Source: Mesocentrotus franciscanus
Taxonomy: Eukaryota; Echinodermata; Echinoidea; Camarodonta; Strongylocentrotidae
DNA length: 64,000 bases
Assembly: GCA_037976565.1 (NCBI GenBank)
Contig: CP137679.1
Span: 8,663,973 to 8,727,972, forward strand
Reading direction: 5' to 3'
Shown: one piece after another, positions 35,511 through 45,115 of the stretch
Layout: each line of letters starts with the position of its first letter
How positions within the stretch are numbered: the first letter of the stretch is position 1
The notes under the pieces: model-generated
Told to the model about the DNA's origin: nothing
What the model saw: only the letters and a program-made list of their open reading frames with translations
The model's database searches: none
Made by a program: the position numbers and the translations under genes

Positions 35511-35759
35511 ACACAGACTAAGACAAAATGCGTTCAACTGCTCAGCTCAGAAAGCCTGAGAGTACAGTAGGCATAACAAGACAGAAGTATACATAATGAG
35601 ACTATGTCTGATGTGCATGGTGATATAATTAGTTGGCTGTACTATCAGCGGTTTATGAATAGAAGCGCATTGCCCTCATCTACAACTCTGGGAAATACTA
35701 TTTCATCTTAAGCAATATAGTGACATTATTTGTATGATATTATATTCTTGTGACAATCG

Positions 35760-35910
35760 GTCTGCCTTACCGCTTTATTTGAATTACCAAACCCTGGAAC
35801 CCCTAAATTACCTAACCCTACCCCTATTCCTAATCCTAACCCACACCAAATTGCATCCCTAACCCTATACTTTGAAGAAATAACGCCCATGGCAAATGTT
35901 GGATCGCTAA
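35760..35910. repeat. CCCTAA-rich dispersed repeat, copy 1
   Basis: Interspersed CCTAACCCTA-type words, then AAATAACGCCCATGGCAAAT and GTTGGATCG. The same order occurs at 49,195-49,310. Not a telomere array: units are irregular and imbedded in a longer shared sequence. Confidence 0.55.
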
Positions 35911-36099
35911 TATTCTCCCCCCTCAAGGCCAGTCAATGGTATATATTATATACCTTGTCGTATTGTTGCAATAGGAGTGTACACAACAACAAAAAGAATA
36001 GGAAAGACGTTTACTGCCGAAGAGTTCATTTTGCATTGCTGACATCACAAATAGTTCACCTTTTTCCATCGGGAAAAAGTGAACTAATCGTTATCCCGC

Positions 36100-36866
36100 C
36101 CCCAAATGGCAAAATTCAGCGAGCGTACGGGATTTCAAATGCCTCCAGCGGCCAACTCCTGCGGTTTCTCGGCACTCACGCCGTGCAATTTACGCTGAGC
36201 CGGAGTACCTGCACTACACTACTGCATATAGCGCTAGCTAAACATATTTACATCCTTCAATCGTTATTTGAGCCGTGCAATTTTCTTTGTTTTAATAATT
36301 GTTTGAATGTGATGTGAATGTGAGTACGGTACATTTTGTTACATGAGAGTCCAAGGAAAAATACAGGGGCAAGGTATATTAAACGAATTTACAATGACTC
36401 AGGAGCATAAATATTATTATATACTGCATGTCTAGATTCTAGGCCTATGATTGGTCAAATTTGCGGGCATAACATTCACTACGGACTGCTGGGCGGTATA
36501 GTAACAAATATTGACCGGGCAATATTAACAAAGCAAATTTATGCAAATTACAAAGACAAAGTTGCATAGTTACACATTGCGCGTCTTATTACAAACAAAA
36601 TTACCGCGCAGGCCAGGGCTAGGGTATAGGCTTAGCTAGCTAATGCCGCTGCGCGTAGGCGCTAGATTAATTTTACGCGCGTAGCTATGGCAATTTAGAT
36701 ACGCGGGCGCGCGGCCGGCACCATATCATACATGTACGTATGATGAACACAGAACGAAATTTCGATAGAGCGATCGATGAGAACTACGTATACGGTACCG
36801 TATTTTATCTGTCTTTGAAATTAATTTCTGAGCAAATACACAAAGGATGCAGTATAATAAAACAAA
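36100..36866. other. CpG-rich intergenic stretch
   Basis: Two CpG-richer patches (about 36,100-36,200 and 36,600-36,720, the latter with GCGCGCGGCCGGC). No exon recognised; a promoter is possible but unsupported. Confidence 0.25.
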
Positions 36867-36867
36867 T

Positions 36868-37021
36868 ATTGACTGCTTCTTTTTTGCGTCACGGTGAAAA
36901 CCATGGCCCTCGGTGATCTCGCAACTGTGCCATGCCCCTCGACTGTGGTCTCGGGACATATCACAGTTGCGAGCTCACCTCGGGCCATAGTTTTCACCGT
37001 GCCCCTCAAAGCAGTCAACAT
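36868..37021. repeat. Hairpin of duplication D, copy B
   Basis: Arms 36,890-36,929 and 36,962-37,001 pair over 40 nt with four mismatches (outer part CACGGTGAAAAC, inner part CTCGCAACTGTG), extended by ATTGACTGC/GCAGTCAA. The equivalent hairpin in copy A has different inner arms. Confidence 0.7.
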
Positions 37022-37084
37022 TTGAATACTATTTGATGTTCTTCGATGCGAAAAAAATTATCTAGATCCTAGAGTCTCATTGTA

Positions 37085-37206
37085 CATTTGTATTCTATTT
37101 TACCTAAATGTAGATTAACGTCTTGACAAAGGACGTTAGTGTCGGGCAGGGATTTTAACCCCGTACCTTGTGATCTGCAGTCGGGTGACTTATCCACTAG
37201 ACCACA
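37085..37206 (-). mobile_element. tRNA-derived SINE, copy B, split by a transposon
   Basis: Same SINE as at 33,490: box B GGGGTTAAAATCCC, box A region TCTAGTGGATAAGTCACCC. The hAT-like element is inserted next to its head; the remainder resumes at 39,886. Confidence 0.65.
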
Positions 37207-39885
37207 CAGGCGCGGATCCAGGGGGGAGGCTGAGCGGGCCTTGCCCCCGCAAAAAAAAGAGAGAGAGAGAGAGAGAAGGAAGGAAAGGAAGGGAAAGGGA
37301 AAGGAAAGAGGAGAGAAAGGGAAAGAAAGAAGAGGAAGGAGAAAAGAAAGGGAGGAAGAAGGAGATCGGGGGCCGAAAGGGCCTTGCCACCTAGGCTGTT
37401 GCCTCCCCATCAAAAAAATAAGAGAGAAGGAAGGCAAGGGAAAGAAAAAAGGAAAAGGGGAGATAAAGGGAAGGAAAAAAATAGGAAGAATAAAACAAAA
37501 GAAGGGGGATATCAGTTGCAATTTTCCCGCAAACAAGTTGTGGATCGGGGGGGGGGGCAAAGGCTCTTGCCTCTCCCCCCTGGAAATATTGTGAGAGGAT
37601 TGGGGAAAGCGAGTGTGTTTTTTTATTATAGGGGTGAGAAGAAATAAGCCCCTGAACACTGGCGTACTGATGGGAGGGGGTAGTTGCCCCCAAATAAAAT
37701 TTAAACGTGGTTTATTTCTAAATCGATACCAGTGATTTACAAATGTTGCTGAAATAACATGATTTTCCGGGATTTTTTTCTCAATTTTCTTTTGTAAATT
37801 ATACTTTTTTATGCGTTTGTTGGAAAATTACAAATTCCCAAATTTACAGTCAGGCAAAAAATATGCTTATTTAGAAGCCTTCATGTCAGCGCCTGCAGAA
37901 CGGCGGGGCTAGAGCCCCTCACTTTTTTTAAACGTATTTTAAAGAGAAAAAGAAAGAAAGAGCAAAAGAAAGAATGAGTGACCTGCCAGTGCCACAAATG
38001 AGGTATTAAAATATGCTCATCTGACCGTAATTAAATACCTAAAACCCCTGAGCTTCCGGGGGCTCTGGCCCCTGATCCCACCAAGGGCCCTAAGGCGGGC
38101 CCCTGGATGCTCATCTGACCTTAATTAAATGCCTAAAACCCCAGAGCTCCATAGGGCTCAGCCCCCTGGACCCCCGCCAAATAGTGACCTGCCAGTATGA
38201 CAAATAAGGTATCAAAGTATGCTCATCTGACGGTAATTAAATGCCTAAAATCCCTGGGCTTCCTGGGGCTCCGCCCCTGGACCCCATTTAGGACCCTAAA
38301 CGGGCCCCTGAATGCTGATCTGACCATAATTAAATGCCTAAAATCCCTGAGCTTCATGGGGCTCAGCCCCCAGGACCCCCCGCCAATTAGTGTCCTGCCA
38401 GTTTCACATATAAGGTATCAAAGTATGCTCATCTGAACGTAATTAAATGCTTAAAACCCCTGAGCTCCATAGGGCTCAGCCCCCTGGACCCCCCGCCAAT
38501 TAGTGACTTGCCAGTGTCACAAATAAGGTATCAAATTATGCTCATCTGATCGTAATTAAATGCCTAAAACCCTTAAACCGACCCCTGAATGCTCATCTGA
38601 CCATAACTAAATGCCTAAAACCCCTGAGCTTCTGGGGGCTCCGCCCCTGGACCCCACGACAATTAGTGTCCTGCCAGTGTCACAAATAAGGTATCAAAAT
38701 ATGCTTATCTGACCGTAATTTAATGCCTAAAACCCCTGAGCTTTCGGGGGCTCCGCCCCTTGACCCTCGTTAGGGCAAAACCCCACTGGACCCCACGCCC
38801 CCAACATTTTTTGCTCATTACGCCACTGCCCCTGAAAGGTGAGCCCCCTGGAATGTTTGCCCCCAATTCCAAACTGCTTCCAGCGCGCCTGAAAGAGAAA
38901 TAGAAAGAAAGAGAGAAAGAAAGAAAGAATAGTGACCTGTCAGTGTCACAAAATAATGAGGTATCAAAATACGCTCATCTGACCGTGATTAAATGCCATA
39001 AAACCCCTGAGCTTCCGGAGACGCTGCCCCCTAGATTCCACCTAGGGCCCTAAGGCGGATGCTCATCTGACGGTAATTTAATGCCTAAAACCCCTGAGCT
39101 TCCGGGGGCTCTGCCCCCTGGACCCAACCAAGGGCCCTAAGGCAGGCCCCTGGATACTCTCTTGACCGTAATTAAATGCCAAAAAACCTTGAGCTTCCGG
39201 GGGCTCCGCCCCTGGACCCCACGCCAATTAGTGTCCTGCAAGTGTCACAAATAAGGTTACAAAAAAATGCTCATCTGATCGTAATTAAATTGCCTTAAAA
39301 CCCCTGAACTTCCGGGGGCTCTGACCCCTGGACCCCACTTAGGGCCTAGATGCTCATTTGACGGTAATTTGCTGCCTAAAACCCCTGAGCTTCCGGGGGC
39401 TCTGCCCCCTGAACCCAACCAATGGCCCTAAGGCGGGCCCTAAATGCTTATCTGACCGTTATAAAATGCCTCAAATCCCTGAGTTTCAGGGGGCTCAGCC
39501 CCCTGGACCCCACGCCAATAAGTGACCTGCCAGTGTCATGAATAAGGTATCAAACTATGCTCATCTGACCGTAATTAAATGCCCATATCCCCTGAGCTTC
39601 CGGGGGCTCCACTTCTTGACCCCCGCCGGGGCTTTGCCCCTAGACCCCACGCCAATTTATGCTACGCTCTACCTGATCGTAAATACTTTAGCCTCCCCCA
39701 CCCACTTTCAAGAACGTTCAGCGGGGCCTGCATGTAAGAGTGGGGTGATGCGGATTTTTGTTCTGCCCCCACCCCCAAACATTTTTGCCTAATACGCCAC
39801 TGCTGGTCACCATTACGTACCAATATTTTGCTCGCATAATTTCAAATTTGGGCCTCCCCCCTAAGAAATCCTGGATCCGCGCCTG
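37207..39885 (-). mobile_element. 2.7-kb hAT-like non-autonomous element with nested tandem array
   Basis: Seen: termini CAGGCGCGGATCCAG and CTGGATCCGCGCCTG, flanked by perfect 8-bp repeats AGACCACA (37,199-37,206 and 39,886-39,893); copy A of the surrounding duplication has a single AGACCACA. The interior has a purine-rich stretch (37,257-37,510), a region colinear in reverse with the element at 6,040 (ending CTTCCAGCGCGCCTG at 38,892) and a second half of the same kind ending CCTAATACGCCACTG. No transposase frame, so mobilised in trans. Confidence 0.88.
37960..39680 (-). repeat. Tandem array of about 16 monomers inside the hAT-like element
   Basis: Units of about 90-115 bp with ATGCTCATCTGACCGTAATT, AAATGCCTAAAACCCCTGAG and GGGGGCTCCGCCCC-type palindromes. 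Same family as 6,110-6,850. The array is split near 38,892 by a terminus-like sequence and GAAA repeats. Confidence 0.85.
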
Positions 39886-40695
39886 AGACCACAACACCTT
39901 GCTGGAAGATGGAAATAACAAAACAAACTAGAATTTACATATATAGAAACATTCAAAAGGCAAAGTCTATTCCAATTCTTAGTTTGCCTTTTTACAATTT
40001 TTCTATTTCAGAGCCTATGTAACTCTTTAAAGCATGATACAGTGTATTATCACACCACTCACTGAGTGAATCTTAGATTTCTAAATTAAATCTACACACT
40101 CTCCACTCCATAGGGAACAATCCAGCCATAAACATTAGAATGTAATTATGAAAATATATTAGGTTTCATACTAATAATAATAACAATATTGAATGGCTTT
40201 TCTTTCTTGTGACACTTGTGAAAGAGGGTGAGAGGGGACGACAGAGCAAATGGGGAGTGACAGAGAAAGAGTGTGTGTGAAACAGGGGAACATGTCAATA
40301 ACCGAATGAAGGAAAACAAACAGCATAAATGTCCCATTAATTCATGTATACACAAAGCAAACACAGACACTGATAATAATAGAGAGCATTAACTTCATAT
40401 GTTAATAATTTACCCCTTTTTTAATGTCTTATTCGTGTCGCCTCATTCTCAACATTTACCTTTCGAAAAAATATATTATGAATTGCAACATAACAACACG
40501 GAATGCTAATACTTGTGTGAGAAAATCAGCTTCTGTTTCCATCCTCGGGTTGATGAGTAGGAACGGATTGAATGTTATCTGCTTCTGAATGTCAACAAAA
40601 TGTTTGCAATCTATGGGCATAATCATAAAGTAATATAAAACGCATTTCAAGTATTTACGTCATAGCCTTTTTTATATCTTGATGTGAGAGGCAAT
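39886..40695. repeat. Segmental duplication D, copy B, distal part
   Basis: Continues duplication D after the transposon; matches 33,570-33,830 and 34,330-34,860. On the minus strand an open frame ending at a GTAAAT donor (40,456) is broken by stops in copy A, so coding is unlikely. Confidence 0.8.
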
Positions 40696-40784
40696 TAAGT
40701 GCCATAATCAGTTTCTCCATTCTTCATTCAGCCATTTTCTTCGGAAGCAGACAGGTGCCACGTTCAAGACGATCAGCAGTAAAC

Positions 40785-40790
40785 TTTATA
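40785..40790 (+). promoter_or_regulatory. Possible TATA-like element
   Basis: TTTATA within AAACTTTATACTGTACC, about 110 nt before the ATG at 40,899. Only positional support. Confidence 0.2.
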
Positions 40791-40898
40791 CTGTACCACA
40801 AAAACTAGTTTCTCCAAGCAAATTGGAATCTGCCGCATAGTCGTTATTATACAGTCAGGTTTATAGGCTCATACCGATTCCGGGGTCCTGTTTTAAGG

Positions 40899-40971
40899 AT
40901 GGCCGATCTGACAGGGTTCGTGTTATCCTTTCTTTTTTGTCTTCTTTTACAATGTACTCCATCTCTGCAAG
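40899..40971 (+). CDS. First coding exon with signal peptide, rest of gene not found
   Basis: The ATG lies in a strong context (AAGGATGG). It encodes MADLTGFVLSFLFCLLLQCT and PSLQ, a good signal peptide with a Leu/Phe core, then a GTAAGG donor after the first base of a codon (phase 1). Phase-1 donors after signal peptides are the norm for extracellular modular genes, including CUB/SRCR/ZP genes. It may be the start of a gene related to the one at 230-23,865, or of any secreted protein. I see no convincing next exon downstream; the strong acceptor at about 42,081 leads to a stop after 28 codons. Confidence 0.5.
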
Positions 40972-40989
40972 GTAAGGAATCAGGTTGAT

Positions 40990-43320
40990 TTGTCAATTGA
41001 AATTTGGATTGATTGTTTGAATATGGCTGATCATGTTTCATGTTCTACGCTTGCACATTTTTTGTTCAAATATTTGTCCATTACAATTTAAATATTCAAA
41101 ATAATAATCGTCCAAAATTGTATGAAATACTGAATGTGAACAATCTTAATGACTGCCTTGCTTTTATTATAGTTGTACAATGTTTTGCTATGGATTGATT
41201 TTCCTCCTTATCCGGATATATCTTATAGGTGAAGTAATCTAGATTTAAATTTAAATCTAAATTCATATTCAAATTCAAACTCAATTTCAATTCCAATTCC
41301 AATTCCAATTAATATTCAAAATTTAAACTCAGATGCTAACATTGAAATGACGAATTGGGTAAATCGAACATGATTTCTGTCGGATATACAATAGGGTATT
41401 GAAATTGCCCTTTAGTTGAATTCTTGAAAGTCTGTGCGATCGTGTTAGATCCCATCTTGATACAATTTCTTTCAAGATTTAGTGCGAGTCTATGGGTTGG
41501 TTTTTCATTAGTATCACTGATCCTCCCCCCTTGTTTGCGTCCAAATCCCGGTTCGAACGTCATAATAAAGCCGGATCAAGCGAATTACGCACCACGGACG
41601 TACTATAGCTTTAAGCAGGGAGGTGAGAGAAAGGAGTGGAAACTCTTGTAATTTATTTAAACGCATACATGAGGTCTAAATCGTAACAATGTCATGTGTA
41701 ACATTCCACTTGGCTTTGAAGTTCCATGCTCCGAGCCGCTCTTCCACTGCGGCGAATTTCGGAGGTCAGGCACCAGCTTCACATTTATTTCAAAATATTA
41801 AATTACCGGCAAAATTTCAGTGTAAATTATAAAATTTATATGGGGATTGTATTGGGAATAGTGCATCAAACAATTTTTTCAAGTTTAGTACTCCGCCCTT
41901 CCTAGAATTGGTGTGCAAGAGTTGGTAAAAGAAAAAATTAGTTCCTGACAAAACTTAATATTTTAGGATAATGCGCTAATTTGTGCACGTTTAAATGTCC
42001 CGTTATTTAATCCTTAAATTACAATCTTCGATAACTTTTAGTTTGCTAATGCGTGTTTTCGCGTGTTTTTTGTATTTTTGCAGTTGGAAAAAAGGATGAA
42101 ATTACACAAGTTTGTGTTCGCTTGTTCTACTCATTACACATACAACAATTGATGAGAAATCATTGAAAGGGACGGCGAACAGTTGCTGGGATACCCTTTT
42201 CTGATGTAGGAATTCTAAATGCTGACATTTCATGCGCTCTTTTATCTCACCACCTGGTCAACAGTGACAGATTAGCGCATAACAAACGAAGCGAAAAAGT
42301 CAGGTTTTTTCTCCTTTTCGCTCATAACGTGATAACCCCACAGGTGCTTGTACGAATCGAACAAATCAAAAAAAGAGTACATTTCAAGGTCAAGCTAATG
42401 GTGGTAGTTGTTTGCTTTTGTTATCCAAAAACCACCGTACTTTTGTATGTAAAAAAAATAACTTATGCCGGTTTTCCTGTGGTAGCGGGAATTTGTCACC
42501 CTATCAGAATTACTCTTTTGAGTGCGGATTCTTCTTGGAGTATCGGATTCCACCAAGTCGAAAGCAATCGAATAGTTGAGATTATTACCTTCACTGTGAT
42601 AAAATAAGTGTTTCGATTCGTTAAGGATAAAAAAAAAACCACCGTACTTTTCAATATGAAAAGTGATCAATGATTAATCGATCGATATTCTGTTCTTCGG
42701 CCATAGTTCCCATTTAAAAGTCTTTGAAAAACTGATCCTATCTTATATAATAACCAAAAACCATATTGTGAACTTTTTACGGGGAAATTTTTATCTTGAA
42801 TTAGTGTAAATTTGGAATCTTAAAAACGTGAAATTTAGGATGCGAGGGCCATTGACCACTTCCATGACGCTATACGTGACTATTGGGGCGTACGATTTTT
42901 GTCAAAGGAGGGTACGCGTGGATTTTTTTTTGTTTATTTCAGTGAGTATGGGCTATATAAGTTCATAATGGTACATTCTTGAAAAGTTTTAACGTAATTG
43001 GGTTCTTTTAAAGGAAAATGTAAATTTAACTTTTTAGAATCCAACTTCTCATTGATGCAAATGTTTCTCAGGCTGTTTTTCCATGTGTATGTGTATTAAT
43101 TATATAAGTTTGCAAGTTACAAATGTATGTTCTGGGTTCTGTGGTAACATAACCCGTTGGGTTCTACCGTTTTCTGCGACTAGAACGTGAAAGCTATTCC
43201 TTTTTTGGTCGAATGCACAACTACACAGGATTTGGGTTAATCCGATTTAACGATCCCAGTGCACTGCCTCCAAGTGAACGCGCAAGAATTAACACGTAAT
43301 CTTGAGTGTACAAAATAGGG
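40990..43320. other. Presumed intron or intergenic, dispersed repeats only
   Basis: Contains AAATTTAAATCTAAATTCAT-type AT repeats near 41,240, a fragment of the 24.5-kb foldback near 41,415, and two direct copies of AAAACCACCGTACTTTT (42,428 and 42,634) about 206 bp apart. No supported exon. Confidence 0.35.
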
Positions 43321-43324
43321 GTCA

Positions 43325-43590
43325 ACCAATTCATATGACCACGGTCAAAGGTCAAAAGGTCGATGAACGTTCAGTAAAAAAGTACTGTACACGCAATAAA
43401 TTTCTATAGCTTTGAGGTAGGATCAGCAAATTCATACCACATAAATATGTCTTGGTCAAGTTCGAAAATTGGTTAAATCTGATTAAGGTCAAACTGTCAA
43501 AGGTCATAAGATAAATTAACTTTCAATGAAAAGCACGTAAACGCAAGAACTTTCTATAGCTTTGAGGTAAGATTAACAAATTCTTACAAC
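43325..43590. repeat. Two tandem units with TCTATAGCTTTGAGGTA
   Basis: Two units of about 135 bp share GGTCAAAGGTCA, an ACGCAA word and TTCTATAGCTTTGAGGTA(G/A)GAT. A third, solitary copy of the core lies at 51,616-51,640. Dispersed repeat family of unknown type. Confidence 0.65.
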
Positions 43591-43760
43591 TGGGGCCCGT
43601 TTCATAAAGCATTTACCGTAGCGGTAAGTCCCACTTTCAGCGGTAAATTCCAGTTTCTGCGGTAAATTTGGAAGCAGCGGTAACTTTCCGTTTCATAAAA
43701 CTTTTCCGCTGAAAAAAAAGCGGTAAGTGGTCATATCAACCGTAACATTTACAGCAGCTC
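43587..43760. repeat. Dispersed repeat with GCGGTAA words
   Basis: Begins GGGGCCCGTTTCATAAAGCA, a phrase typical of marine-invertebrate MITE ends, and holds five GCGGTAA copies in 110 bp plus a second CGTTTCATAAA. No mate terminus identified. Confidence 0.5.
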
Positions 43761-44318
43761 CTTGAGGTGTGGTAAGTGTTGTTATTGCTATGTTTTTCCA
43801 TAGACCCGTGTACAAAAGTGTTCAAATAAAGCAATTGTTTAAATTTCCCATAGGCTGGTGTACAAATTTAGTATATTCTACCATTCTTTTCACTAACTTC
43901 ACATTATTCAACATCCATGCCATTCAAACCTCAATCCGACAATACAGGGAAACATTCCCTATGTCATTAAGTTCACATCAATCCATCTTGCTTCGCTCCT
44001 TGAAAACAAGCCATCTTCATGTCCAATGAAGATAGACACCTCACTTGCATTGTACATGGAAATATCCATTCACTGATCTCCACACAAAGAACCATCCTGA
44101 AATGATGACAAAACAGATCAATTCATTAATAATCAAGTTTGGATTTTAATTCATTTGATCCCTTGCTCGAAGGGTTTATAGAAGAAGGGGGGGGGGGTGA
44201 CAGTTTGAGGTTCTTTTGGGACAAAGTTTCTTATAAACTTTAGGAGCTTAACCCTACCCTAAGGCTAATACCAGCAATACATAAATCAATGCTTCACTGA
44301 GTGTTTGTTACGATTTGT

Positions 44319-44594
44319 TCAAGCATGACTGGTTGAGTTTTGTGCAGTAGTGCTAAAATCCATTGATTTATATGTTTGTTGCAAGTAGTCCACAGTCGGG
44401 AGGGTCACAAACTCCTCTACCTCCACTGTCTCATCTTGATTCCTGAAGAGCCATGTGATTAGAGATGAACTTGAGAGAGGTATCCACATTGTTTTGGAGT
44501 TGCACGCTCCTTCTGCTGACTGCTCCGCTTCAGCCACTCCTGGAGACAAGTACACTCGCATCTTTGTAACCAATTCTGACAAGCTGACTGTTCA
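44319..44594 (-). CDS. Candidate terminal exon (low confidence)
   Basis: Minus strand: acceptor TTATTCATGAACAG, then an open frame containing ELVTKMRVYLSPGVAEAE and VEEFVTLPTVDYLQQTYKS, ending in TGA at 44,319. No family recognised. Another frame is also open for 44 codons, so the reading is ambiguous. Confidence 0.22.
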
Positions 44595-45115
44595 TGAATA
44601 AAAGATTAAGTGAAGAAGAAGGAAAAACATTTTCAAATATTGTACAAGCACTTTAAGATGTAAAGCTGACATCATTAGTGTATTTCTTCTTCTTTTTGTC
44701 TTCTTCTACTTCTTCTAGTAATCTTCAAAAGGCTATTAGTTTTATATAATTTTGAAAAATTGTTTTTGAGTTTCTGATGGTATAACTCTATTATCAAATG
44801 AACATTTACTTTTCTTGTATTTAAGAGATCTGTTGCTGAGCTAGCACCATGAGAGTCCCTGGACGGTGTGTCTGCGCTCTATAAATTGACATTCTTATAA
44901 TTATAACCATAATGTTTGCTCGACAGGAGTACATTCCTTATTTTTCATGATTTTTACTTCAGGCACTGTCATCTCACCTCTGAGCTTTACACAGCAAGGT
45001 CCTTGTCATATCACCATATCATCATGAGCTTCTGTATTACATGTACAGGAACTTATTTGTATAGAGACATACAATGAATTCACTTTTGTGGCATGTTCAT
45101 GAAAGCAGTGTACAA

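Noticed and set aside
35800..35870. Telomeric repeat array
   Set aside because: CCCTAA words are irregular and part of a dispersed repeat that recurs at 49.2 kb.
37069..37693. Frames up to 196 codons around 37.1-37.7 kb
   Set aside because: They run through SINE sequence, the purine-rich body of the hAT-like element and its terminus; pure low complexity.
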